Source of the DNA: Myxococcales bacterium | GTDB taxonomy: Bacteria > Myxococcota_A > Polyangia > Nannocystales > Nannocystaceae | Direction of reading: 5' to 3' | Length of the DNA: 64,000 nt | Assembly (NCBI GenBank): GCA_020633335.1 | Contig: JACKDU010000001.1 | Location: 806,001 to 870,000, forward strand | Part shown: positions 55,794-63,227 of the stretch, piece after piece | Layout of the letters: each line of letters opens with the position of its first letter | Numbering within the stretch: position 1 is the first letter of the stretch | Program-made: the position numbers and the translations under genes | Notes under the pieces: generated by a model | The model's database searches: none | What the model was told of the DNA's origin: nothing | The model's input: the letters and a program-made list of their open reading frames with translations, nothing else

Positions 55794-57527
55794 ATGGAAG
55801 GCCTCTCGCGCGTCCACGCCCACGCCCTCGCCCTGCCGCTCATCACCCTCGCGCTCGCCTGCGACGCCGAGGCGCCCGACGCCGACGAGCTCGCGGCCCC
55901 GGAGGAGCGCGCGGCCCCGGTCGACGCGGCGATGGGCCTCGCCGGCGAGGTGCCCGGCGAGGGCGAGCCGGCGGTGGTCTGCGCCGACGGGCCGACCGTC
56001 CAGGGGATCGACGTCTCCGCGTGGCAGGGGACGATCAACTGGGCGGCGGTCGCCGGCGACGGGATCAAGTTCGCCTTCATCCGCGCCTCCGACGGGACCG
56101 GCTACATCGACGACAAGTTCGAGGGCAACTGGAGCGGCGCCCTGCAGAACGGGCTCATCGTCGGCGCCTACCAGTACTTCCGGCCGAGCCAGGATCCGAT
56201 CGCCCAGGCCAACATCCTCCTCAACAAGATGGGCGCGCTCGGCCCCGGGATCCTGCCGCCGGTGATCGACGTCGAGACCAGCGAGGGGCTGGCCCCCAAC
56301 CAGGTCGCCAACAAGGTCGGCCAGTGGGTCGATCACGTCGAGGCCAAGCTCGGGGTCAAGCCGATCATCTACACCGGCAAGTACATCTGGGAGGGCCAGG
56401 TCGCGTCCGCGGCGTGGGCGAGCTACCCCCTCTGGATCGCCCAGTACGGCCCGGTCTGCCCCGATCTGCCGACCCAGTGGAGCGACTGGGTCTTCTTCCA
56501 GACCTCGTCGAGCGGCAAGGTCGCGGGGATCGCCGGCAACACCGACATGGACACCTTCAACGGCGACTACGCGGCCCTCTCGGCGATGGCCAACGCCGGC
56601 GGCATGCAGAGCTGCGGCGACGGCAAGTGCGTCGGCGCCGAGAACTCGGACTCGTGCCCCGCCGACTGCCCGCCCTGCGGGGTGATCCCGCCGGAGGGCG
56701 GGGTGATCGACGACCCCGACGCCTGCTTCCACCGCTTCGGCAACCAGATGTACTGGTACACCGAGGCCAAGGGCTACGACGGCGACCTCTACTGGACCCA
56801 CGCGGTCGACGCCCAGGCGCCCGACGACTACGTGATCTGGGAGCTCCACTTCGCCGAGGCCGGGAGCTACCAGGTCGAGGCCTACGTCGACGCCTGGGGG
56901 ACCGCGAAGAAGGCGTCCTACGCGGTCCAGCACGCCGACGGCAAGGCGACCCTGCCGGTCGATCAGTCGGGCTACGACGGCTGGGTCGACCTCGGCGCGT
57001 ACAACTTCAAGGCCGGCGGTCAGGGGCAGCAGGTGCGGCTCAACGACAACACCGGCGAGCCCTTCTCGGAGAAGAAGCAGATCGTCTTTGACGCGATCCG
57101 GCTGACCCGCCTCGACGCCCCGGACACGACGACCGGGGGGACGACCGACTCGGGCGGGACGACCGACTCGGGCGGGACCGGCGGGACCTCCGGGGGGACC
57201 ACCGGCGGGTCCGACTCGGCGAGCGCGAGCGCGACGGCGAGCGCGACGGCGACGGCGTCTGGCTCGGCGAGCGACGGCTCGAGCGCGAGCGGGACCGAGG
57301 GCGGCAGCGACACGTCGACCGACACGGACAGCGGCTCCTCGAGCGGGGGGAGCGGCGCGTCGGCGAGCGCGACCGGGTTCACCGGGGGCTACCCGGGCCA
57401 GGGCGAGTACGTCGACGAGGGCTGCGGCTGCGCGAGCGGCGGTCGCGGCCTGCCGGTCGCGCCCCTCCTCGTCGGCGTCGGCCTCCTCGGGCTCCGACGC
57501 CGGCGGCGCAGCGACATGTCCGTTTAG
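55794..57527 (+). CDS. GH25 lysozyme-like lipoprotein with golvesin-like domain and MYXO-CTERM tail
   Basis: ATG at 55794 is preferred to upstream ATGs at 55758 and 55779 because AAGGAG lies 6 bases before it. 577 residues. The signal ends LPLITLALAC (Cys23). The GH25 domain has GIDVSAWQGTINW, FAFIRASDGTGYIDDKF, PPVIDVET with the catalytic acids, IIYTGKYIW, PLWIAQYG and WVFFQTSSSG, so it should cleave peptidoglycan. A Cys-rich bridge leads to a golvesin-like beta domain (~320-440). After a Ser/Gly/Thr linker comes GCGCASGG...LLVGVGLLGLRRRRR, a MYXO-CTERM sorting signal. Having both a lipobox and this tail is unusual. Confidence 0.9.
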   Translation: MEGLSRVHAHALALPLITLALACDAEAPDADELAAPEERAAPVDAAMGLAGEVPGEGEPAVVCADGPTVQGIDVSAWQGTINWAAVAGDGIKFAFIRASDGTGYIDDKFEGNWSGALQNGLIVGAYQYFRPSQDPIAQANILLNKMGALGPGILPPVIDVETSEGLAPNQVANKVGQWVDHVEAKLGVKPIIYTGKYIWEGQVASAAWASYPLWIAQYGPVCPDLPTQWSDWVFFQTSSSGKVAGIAGNTDMDTFNGDYAALSAMANAGGMQSCGDGKCVGAENSDSCPADCPPCGVIPPEGGVIDDPDACFHRFGNQMYWYTEAKGYDGDLYWTHAVDAQAPDDYVIWELHFAEAGSYQVEAYVDAWGTAKKASYAVQHADGKATLPVDQSGYDGWVDLGAYNFKAGGQGQQVRLNDNTGEPFSEKKQIVFDAIRLTRLDAPDTTTGGTTDSGGTTDSGGTGGTSGGTTGGSDSASASATASATATASGSASDGSSASGTEGGSDTSTDTDSGSSSGGSGASASATGFTGGYPGQGEYVDEGCGCASGGRGLPVAPLLVGVGLLGLRRRRRSDMSV

Positions 57528-57530
57528 ACA
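57517..57530. repeat. Dispersed palindrome TGTCY-N4-RGACA, copy 6
   Basis: TGTCCGTTTAGACA; the stop codons of the convergent GH25 (TAG) and cyclase (TAA) genes both lie inside it. Confidence 0.6.
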
Positions 57531-58672
57531 GGATCGTCGGCGAGCACGTAGACCGCCTGCTCGCCGACCCCCTTGAGGACGACGCGCTCGGCCTCGCGGG
57601 TCCGGGCCGCGCAGCGCTCGGCGAAGGCCTCGGACATCACCAGGCGGACGCCGAGGGGCGCGCAGCGGGCCTCGAGGCGGGCGGCGAGGTTCACCGCCGG
57701 GCCGATCACCGTGAAGTCGAGGCGGTGGGGCGCGCCGATGTTGCCGAACATCACGTCGCCGAAGTGGAGCGCGACCCCGTGGTCCACCGCGGGCTCGCCG
57801 GTGGCGGCCCGGCGCTCGCGGAGCGCGGCGATCCGCGCGGCTGCGTCGGCGGCCGCGGCGAGGGCGGCGGCGCAGGCGGCCTGACCGTCGTCGCCGTCCT
57901 TCGCGCGAAAGACCGCGAGGAGGCCGTCGCCCATGAACTTGAGGACCTCGCCGCCGACCCCCTCGATCGCCCCGACCTGGGCTTCGAAGGCGTCGTCGAG
58001 GAGCTGGAGGAGGACCGGGAGCGGGTGCTCCTCGGAGAGGCGCGAGAAGCCGCGGAGATCGCTGAGCCAGATCGCCGCGCGGATCGTCTCGCCCTCGCCC
58101 CGGTGGATCATCCCGTCGTAGACCCGCGCGCCGACCTCGCGGCCGAGGTAGGTGGTGGCGATCGAGCGCGCGAATTCGAGGCCGCCGCGGGCGAGGAGGA
58201 CGACGTCCAGGGTCGGGAAGATCGCCTCGAGGATCGCCTCGGTCGTCGCCGGGAAGCCCGCGGGCGCGCTCGTGGCGAGGGTGGCGATGAAGCCGGCGAG
58301 CGAGTTGCTCGCGGTCGAGCGGGCGACGACGAGGACGGAGTGGTAGTCGTCCCAGAGCTGCTCCGGCAGGCCGAAGGCGCCGCGCGGGGTCGCGTCCATG
58401 AGGAGCCGGTGGATCTGGCCGTCGCTGAAGGCCGCGAAGGGCCCGCGCTGCATCACGTCGCGCCGCGCGAAGGGGAGGGTGTTCGTCCGGGTGCCGCTCG
58501 GCGTCCACTCGAGCGAGAGGGCGACCACCAGGGGGTGATGGGTGCGGCGGCCGATCCAGAGGCGATCGACCGGCAGGCCGGCGTCGTTGAGGAGGCGCGC
58601 GAGCGTGGTGATCAGCGTGTCGTCGCTGACGGTGGCGCCGTGCTCGATCAGCCACTCGTTGATCGCGTTCAT
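57524..58672 (-). CDS. Class III adenylate cyclase
   Basis: ATG at 58672 (MNAINEWLIEH) follows a GGAGGGGG ribosome site; 382 residues. The N-terminal ~180 residues form a sensor-like domain of unknown type. The C-terminal catalytic domain has WLSDLRGFSRLSEE (first metal Asp), GGEVLKFMGDGLLAVF (second metal Asp and the adenine-selecting Lys), and RLDFTVIGPAVNLAARLEA with the Asp partner and transition-state Asn/Arg. It should make cAMP as a homodimer in the cytoplasm. The stop overlaps the GH25 stop inside a TGTC palindrome. Confidence 0.92.
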   Translation of the reverse strand: MNAINEWLIEHGATVSDDTLITTLARLLNDAGLPVDRLWIGRRTHHPLVVALSLEWTPSGTRTNTLPFARRDVMQRGPFAAFSDGQIHRLLMDATPRGAFGLPEQLWDDYHSVLVVARSTASNSLAGFIATLATSAPAGFPATTEAILEAIFPTLDVVLLARGGLEFARSIATTYLGREVGARVYDGMIHRGEGETIRAAIWLSDLRGFSRLSEEHPLPVLLQLLDDAFEAQVGAIEGVGGEVLKFMGDGLLAVFRAKDGDDGQAACAAALAAAADAAARIAALRERRAATGEPAVDHGVALHFGDVMFGNIGAPHRLDFTVIGPAVNLAARLEARCAPLGVRLVMSEAFAERCAARTREAERVVLKGVGEQAVYVLADDPV

Positions 58673-58847
58673 CGCCTGGCGTCCCCCTCCACGAATCCTC
58701 TCGCCGCGAAGATCTCGCGGCGGCCGAGACTTTGCCATCCCGGTCCTCGGCATGCCCAGGCGAATTCGGCGCGCGTGAGGGGCGCGCACTCGTCAGGCCA
58801 GCATTTCCCCGAGACAGGACGAATTTGAAGCGGGGAATTGCTATTTG

Positions 58848-58867
58848 GTAAGTAAGAGGTTACTTAC
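58848..58867. promoter_or_regulatory. TetR autoregulatory operator
   Basis: GTAAGTAA (58848-58855), GAGG, TTACTTAC (58860-58867): a perfect 8-4-8 inverted repeat ending 5 bases before the GTG of the TetR gene. AT-rich, unlike its surroundings. Confidence 0.85.
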
Positions 58868-58872
58868 TTCGT

Positions 58873-59499
58873 GTGGGCGAACGCCGAGCATCCAGGGTCC
58901 GTCAGGTCGAGCTGGCAGACGCCGCGCTGCGCATCATCGCGACCCAGGGCATCGCCGCGCTGAACACCCGGAGCCTGGCCGCCGAGGTCGGCCTCTCGAC
59001 CGGGGCGATCTTCCGCCACTTCCCCTCGCTCGAGGCGCTCTTGGAGGCGCTCGTCACCCGGGTCGAGGGCGTCCTCGACGCGACCTTCCCGAGCGACGAG
59101 CTCCCGCCGCTGGAGCGCCTCGAGCGCTTCATTGAGGCCCGCTCGTCGGCGGTCGGCGATCAGGTGGGGATCCTCCGGCTGGTCCTCTCCGAGCAATTCA
59201 AGCTCGCGCTCCCGCAGAGCGGCTCGGAGCGGCTCGCGGCCTGCGTCGAGAAGACCCGGCGCTTCGTCTCCGAGTGTCTGCGCGCCGGGCAGGCGGCGGG
59301 CAGCGTGCGCGCCGACCTCCCCGCCGAGGCGCTGGCCCCCGTTGTGATGGGGACCGTGCAGATGCTGGCGCTCTCATCGACCTCCGGGCGGCGGCGGAGG
59401 ACCGAGGCCCGGGCGGTCACCGGGAGCCTCCTGGCGATGCTGCAGCCGCCCGCCCCGCCGACCTCCACCCAGAAGCAGCGAAGGAGCCCGTCCTCATGA
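58873..59499 (+). CDS. TetR family transcriptional regulator
   Basis: GTG at 58873; 208 residues. The HTH is QVELADAALRIIATQGIAALNTRSLAAEVGLSTGAIFRHFPSLEALLEALV. The C-terminal half is all helical with a Lys/Arg/Ser-rich tail. The operator GTAAGTAA-N4-TTACTTAC lies directly in front of the start and would block its transcription, so it is very likely autoregulated. Its stop overlaps the next gene's start as ATGA, so it is the first gene of a three-gene operon. Confidence 0.92.
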   Translation: MGERRASRVRQVELADAALRIIATQGIAALNTRSLAAEVGLSTGAIFRHFPSLEALLEALVTRVEGVLDATFPSDELPPLERLERFIEARSSAVGDQVGILRLVLSEQFKLALPQSGSERLAACVEKTRRFVSECLRAGQAAGSVRADLPAEALAPVVMGTVQMLALSSTSGRRRRTEARAVTGSLLAMLQPPAPPTSTQKQRRSPSS

Positions 59500-59951
59500 C
59501 TCGTGCCGCGATTCACCGCATCCGAAGAAGCCGCCACACCCACGTCATCGTCCTCGTCGCGCTCGGGCTGGGCGCCTGCGCGGCCCCATCCGCCACCCAT
59601 CCGCCGGCCTCGCCGATGCCGCCGCTCCGCGCGCTCGAGCTCCCGGCGGCCGCGGACGCCACCCAGGCGCGTGAGGTCCGCGTGCTCGTCGACGAGCCGG
59701 CGCTGAAGTTGGCGAGCATCGTCCTCCGCGCGGGCGCGGTCCTCCCCGAGCACAGCTCCGAGGTCCCCGTCACGATCGTCGCGCTCGCCGGGAGCGGGGC
59801 GGTGGTGAGCGGCGGAGAGCGCCTCCGGCTCGACGCCGAGCACGCCGTGGTCCTCGCCGCAGAGGTCCCCCACGCGGTCGAGGGCGATCCCGAGGAGGAC
59901 CTGGTGCTGCTGGTCCACCACATCGGGGCCGGAGAGGAGCGACATCGATGA
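59496..59951 (+). CDS. Cupin-fold lipoprotein
   Basis: ATG at 59496 overlaps the TetR stop (ATGA), with GAAGGAG upstream. 151 residues. The signal ends IVLVALGLGAC. A single cupin domain follows: LASIVLRAGAVLPEHSSEVPVTIVALAGSGAVVSGGERLRLDAEHAVVLAAEVPHAVEG. The usual HxH of metal cupins reads EHSSE, with one His plus a later PHAVE His, so metal binding may be altered. It lies in the TetR operon, suggesting a role in sensing or handling the same compound. Confidence 0.85.
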   Translation: MTRAAIHRIRRSRHTHVIVLVALGLGACAAPSATHPPASPMPPLRALELPAAADATQAREVRVLVDEPALKLASIVLRAGAVLPEHSSEVPVTIVALAGSGAVVSGGERLRLDAEHAVVLAAEVPHAVEGDPEEDLVLLVHHIGAGEERHR

Positions 59952-60391
59952 AGACCGGCCGCTACAACGTCGGCGTGGGCCTCCTCGTGATGGCGGGCTT
60001 CATGCTCTACGGCTTCCTCCTCATCTACCTCCGCGACTTCGCGCCCGACCACGAGGCCTGGGCCGCGAGCTACGCCAGCGGCAAGCACTTCGAGGCCCGG
60101 CTCGCCCACGTCCACGGCGCCCTCTTCTCGCTCCTCAACCTCGCGCTCGGCTTCGTGCTGGCGAAGCTGGTCACGGCGAGCGAGCGGGCGCGGCGGATCG
60201 TCGCCGGCCTCGGGATCGCGGGCCTCCTCATGCCGGTCGGGATCCTCGGCGAGGTCTACCTCGGGCTCCCGCCGGTGCTCGTCCTCCTCGGGGCGGTAGC
60301 GATGACGGCGGCGGTCGCCCTCAGCGGCGCCCTGGCGCTCCGCCACTGGACGGAGGCGGCGGGAGCGATGGCCGGCACGCGCCGCGGGTGA
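59948..60391 (+). CDS. Four-helix inner-membrane protein
   Basis: ATG at 59948 overlaps the cupin stop (ATGA); 147 residues. Four hydrophobic helices are visible: YNVGVGLLVMAGFMLYGFLLIYL, LFSLLNLALGFVLAKLV, IVAGLGIAGLLMPVGILGEVYL, PVLVLLGAVAMTAAVALSGALAL. A conserved-looking HFEARLAHVHGALFS between helices 1 and 2 may face the membrane surface. No family name is certain. Third gene of the TetR-cupin operon. Confidence 0.82.
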   Translation: MKTGRYNVGVGLLVMAGFMLYGFLLIYLRDFAPDHEAWAASYASGKHFEARLAHVHGALFSLLNLALGFVLAKLVTASERARRIVAGLGIAGLLMPVGILGEVYLGLPPVLVLLGAVAMTAAVALSGALALRHWTEAAGAMAGTRRG

Positions 60392-60457
60392 TGGCGCGCA
60401 GCGCGCCCTGCGCGCCTCGATCGTCGTCACTCCAGGAGGACGTCGCCCGCCGCTGAT

Positions 60458-60481
60458 GAACATGTCCTATTAGACATGTTC
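60458..60481. repeat. Dispersed palindrome copy 7, extended
   Basis: GAACATGTC, CTATTA, GACATGTTC: 9-6-9 perfect inverted repeat containing TGTCCTATTAGACA (60463-60476). It lies between the membrane-protein operon and the RoxA-like gene. Confidence 0.65.
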
Positions 60482-60621
60482 AAAGTCGAGCGCTCTTTCG
60501 GCCAGGTCTCGACGACCACCTCGCCGATCGCCCGGCGATCTTGTGGCCCACCCCGCGACGCGCAGGGGATACCATCCCTGCGTAGGATCGACGTGCCGCC
60601 GGCGAAGGAGAGAAGAAGCTG

Positions 60622-62313
60622 ATGCGAAGGAGCGCCTGGACCCTCACCCCCCTCGTCACCCTCGCGCTCGCCTGCAGCGGCGGCGCGCCGCCGCCGGAGA
60701 AGCAGGCGCCGCCGGAGCCGGCGAAGACCGAGCCGGAGCCGCCGAAGGTCGAGGAGCCGCCGCCTCCGCCGCCCCCGCTCTTCCTCGATCAGGGGTGGGA
60801 CGACGCGATGCGGGCGAAGTTCTACTACACGACCCAGGGCTCGTTCCTCCTCCCCTACGCGTGGTTCCTGGCGCTCGAGCACCCGACCGCCGAGAGCCTC
60901 CTCCGCGACGACGTCTACTTCGAGTCGCTCCGCTTCATCCCCGATCCCGACACCCACGGCGGCCTCAACCCCGACGGCCTGCCGATCGGCTTCACCCGCC
61001 AGGTCGACGCCGAGGGCAAGCCCTGGCTGGGGATGACCTGCGCCGCCTGTCACACCGGCCAGATCACCCACAAGGGACAGGCGATCCGGATCGACGGCGC
61101 GCCGGCGCTCGCCAACCTCAGCCTCCTCCTCGGCGACACGATCCTGGCGATGGAGAAGACCCTCGGCGACGAGGGCCGCTTCGATCGCTTCGCGCTCCGG
61201 GTGCTCGGCGAGGGCGCCGACCCTGCGGCCAAGAGCGCGCTGCGGGCCGACCTCGAGCGCGAGCTCGAGCGCTTCCCGCGGCCCTCCGAGCCCAACCCTG
61301 GCTTCGGCCGCCAGGACGCCTTCGGGGCGATCCTCAACCAGCTCACCAGCCGCGAGCTCGGGGTCCCCGACAACTTCCGCCCCGAGGACGCGCCGGTCTC
61401 CTACCCCCACCTCTGGCTGACGCCGCACCTCGCCTGGGTGCAGTGGATCGGCCTCGCGGAGAACCCGATCGCCCGCAACATCGGCGAGGTCCTCGGGGTC
61501 TACGGCCACGTCGACCTGACCTCCGAGGACGAGAGCAAGCGCTTCGCCTCGACCGCCGAGGTCCGAAACCTCTACGCCCTCGAGCAGTGGGTCGCCGATC
61601 TCAGCGCGCCGAAGTGGCCAGAGGCGCTCGGGCCGATCGACGAGGCCAAGGCCGCCCGCGGCAAGGAGATCTACGAGGCCAAGGGCCGCTGCTCCTCCTG
61701 CCACCCGCTCGCCCCCTTCCCGCGGACCGATCCGAAGAAGAACCGCTTCGGCAAGGACTTCGTCAAGATCACGATGGTGCCGATCGACAAGATCGGCACT
61801 GACCCCAAGGTGATCACCAACGCGCTCACCCGGAAGGCGAAGACGGGGGCGCTCAAGAAGCTCTTCAAGGGCAAGGACGAGGTCCTGGCGGTCGAGATCC
61901 TCCTCCTCAGCGCCGGCGCGATCTTCAAGCGCGAGGCGGCGGCGCTCGGCCTCTCCGAGGAGGAGCAGGTCGCCTACGCCGGCTTCCGGGTCCCCGGCCA
62001 GGACGCGCCGAACCTCAAGGCCTACAAGGCCCGCCCCCTCGACGGGATCTGGGCGACCGCGCCCTTCCTCCACAACGGCTCGGTGCCGAGCCTCGCCGAG
62101 CTCCTCAAGGCGCCGGCCGATCGGGTCAAGACCTTCCACGTCGGCTCGCGGGAGTACGACCCGGTGAACGTCGGCTTCGTCACCGACGCGGGGGAGGGGA
62201 CCTTCCTCTTCGACACCAGCCAGGAGGGCAACGCGAACGTCGGGCACGACTACAGCGGGGATCTGAGCGACGAGGATCGGGGGGCGCTCCTCGAGTTCTT
62301 GAAGACGATCTAG
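60622..62313 (+). CDS. RoxA-like diheme c-type cytochrome lipoprotein
   Basis: ATG at 60622 follows GAAGGAGAGAAGAAGCTG. 563 residues. The signal ends LVTLALAC, then a Pro/Glu-rich linker. The first domain opens with DQGWDDAMRAKFYYTTQGSFLLPYAWFLALE, closely resembling the rubber oxygenase RoxA/RoxB family, followed by heme site 1, CAACH (140-144). Heme site 2 is CSSCH (357-361) in the second domain, which continues with RPLDGIWATAPFLHNGSVPSLAELL. RoxA-type enzymes cleave polyisoprene oxidatively outside the cell. Here a lipid anchor replaces secretion. The substrate needs testing. Confidence 0.85.
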   Translation: MRRSAWTLTPLVTLALACSGGAPPPEKQAPPEPAKTEPEPPKVEEPPPPPPPLFLDQGWDDAMRAKFYYTTQGSFLLPYAWFLALEHPTAESLLRDDVYFESLRFIPDPDTHGGLNPDGLPIGFTRQVDAEGKPWLGMTCAACHTGQITHKGQAIRIDGAPALANLSLLLGDTILAMEKTLGDEGRFDRFALRVLGEGADPAAKSALRADLERELERFPRPSEPNPGFGRQDAFGAILNQLTSRELGVPDNFRPEDAPVSYPHLWLTPHLAWVQWIGLAENPIARNIGEVLGVYGHVDLTSEDESKRFASTAEVRNLYALEQWVADLSAPKWPEALGPIDEAKAARGKEIYEAKGRCSSCHPLAPFPRTDPKKNRFGKDFVKITMVPIDKIGTDPKVITNALTRKAKTGALKKLFKGKDEVLAVEILLLSAGAIFKREAAALGLSEEEQVAYAGFRVPGQDAPNLKAYKARPLDGIWATAPFLHNGSVPSLAELLKAPADRVKTFHVGSREYDPVNVGFVTDAGEGTFLFDTSQEGNANVGHDYSGDLSDEDRGALLEFLKTI

Positions 62314-62360
62314 CGGGGCGCGGGAACCTTCGGCGGGCGGTGGTGTCGAGGCAGACCACG

Positions 62361-63224
62361 ATGCGCCGGCTCTCGCTCCTCGCGCTCCTCGTCGCCGCGC
62401 TCCTCCTCCCCGGGGTGGCGTCGGCGGGGGGCGTCGCCTTCTGCGCCCGGGTCTTTCCGCCGTCGACGACCTCGATCGAGTGCCGGGAGCCGGCGGTCTC
62501 GGACCTCGCGCCGCTGCGGGCGCTGCCGCGCCTCGAGGCGCTCCTCCTGGTCAACAACGCGGTCACCGACCTCTCGCCGCTCGCCTCGCTGACGCGCCTC
62601 GAGTGGTTGACGGTCACCGGCAACCCGGTCGCCGACCTCGGGCCGCTCGCGGAGCTCGAGCGCCTCGAATACCTCAACGTCGGCGCGACCGATGTCCGCG
62701 ATCTGAGCCCGCTCGCGGGGCTCTCCGCGCTCGAGACGCTCTACGCCTACGGGACGAAGGTCGCGGAGCTCGGGCCGCTCGCCGGCCTCGGGCGGCTCCG
62801 GACCCTCGGCCTCGCGGGGACGCCGGTCGCCGATCTCTCGCCGGTCGCGGGCCTGGGCGCGCTCGAGGTCCTCGACGTGAGCGGCACGGCGGTCGTCGAC
62901 CTCGGGCCGGTGGCGGGCCTGCGGGCGCTCACGCTCCTCAACCTGACCCAGACGGCGGTCGTCGACCTCGGGCCGGTGGCGGCCCTCAAGAAGCTCGAGC
63001 GGCTCTACTGCTCCAATAGCCAGGTGGTTGAGCTCGCCCCCCTGGCGTACCTGCCCTCGCTGATCTACCTCGGCCTCCTCGGCACCCCCGTGCGCGACGC
63101 CGGGGCGCTGGCCAAGCTCACGCGCCTGGAGACGCTCTACCTGCCGATCGGGGTCCCCAGCGCGCAGGTCGAGGCGCTCCGGCAGGCGCTTCCGCGGACG
63201 ACGATCCGCGTGTCGCCGAAGTAG
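62361..63224 (+). CDS. Secreted leucine-rich-repeat protein
   Basis: ATG at 62361 gives a signal peptide (RLSLLALLVAALLLPGVASAGG); a GTG at 62340 is the alternative. 287 residues. Ten 22-residue repeats of the internalin-like type run from about residue 47 to 265 (consensus V.DL.PLA.L..LE.L.V..T.). Two Cys before the first repeat (FCARVF, ECREP) could cap the solenoid. No anchor is present after the repeats. It is a binding protein with unknown partner. It converges on the Cys-rich gene with 3 bases between stops. Confidence 0.9.
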   Translation: MRRLSLLALLVAALLLPGVASAGGVAFCARVFPPSTTSIECREPAVSDLAPLRALPRLEALLLVNNAVTDLSPLASLTRLEWLTVTGNPVADLGPLAELERLEYLNVGATDVRDLSPLAGLSALETLYAYGTKVAELGPLAGLGRLRTLGLAGTPVADLSPVAGLGALEVLDVSGTAVVDLGPVAGLRALTLLNLTQTAVVDLGPVAALKKLERLYCSNSQVVELAPLAYLPSLIYLGLLGTPVRDAGALAKLTRLETLYLPIGVPSAQVEALRQALPRTTIRVSPK

Positions 63225-63227
63225 CCC

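Noticed and set aside
53178..58655. 1825-codon minus frame ending at the Beta_propel stop
   Set aside because: Its N-terminal 1080 residues are antisense or out of frame to the GH25 and cyclase genes; only the part from the ATG at 55409 is real.
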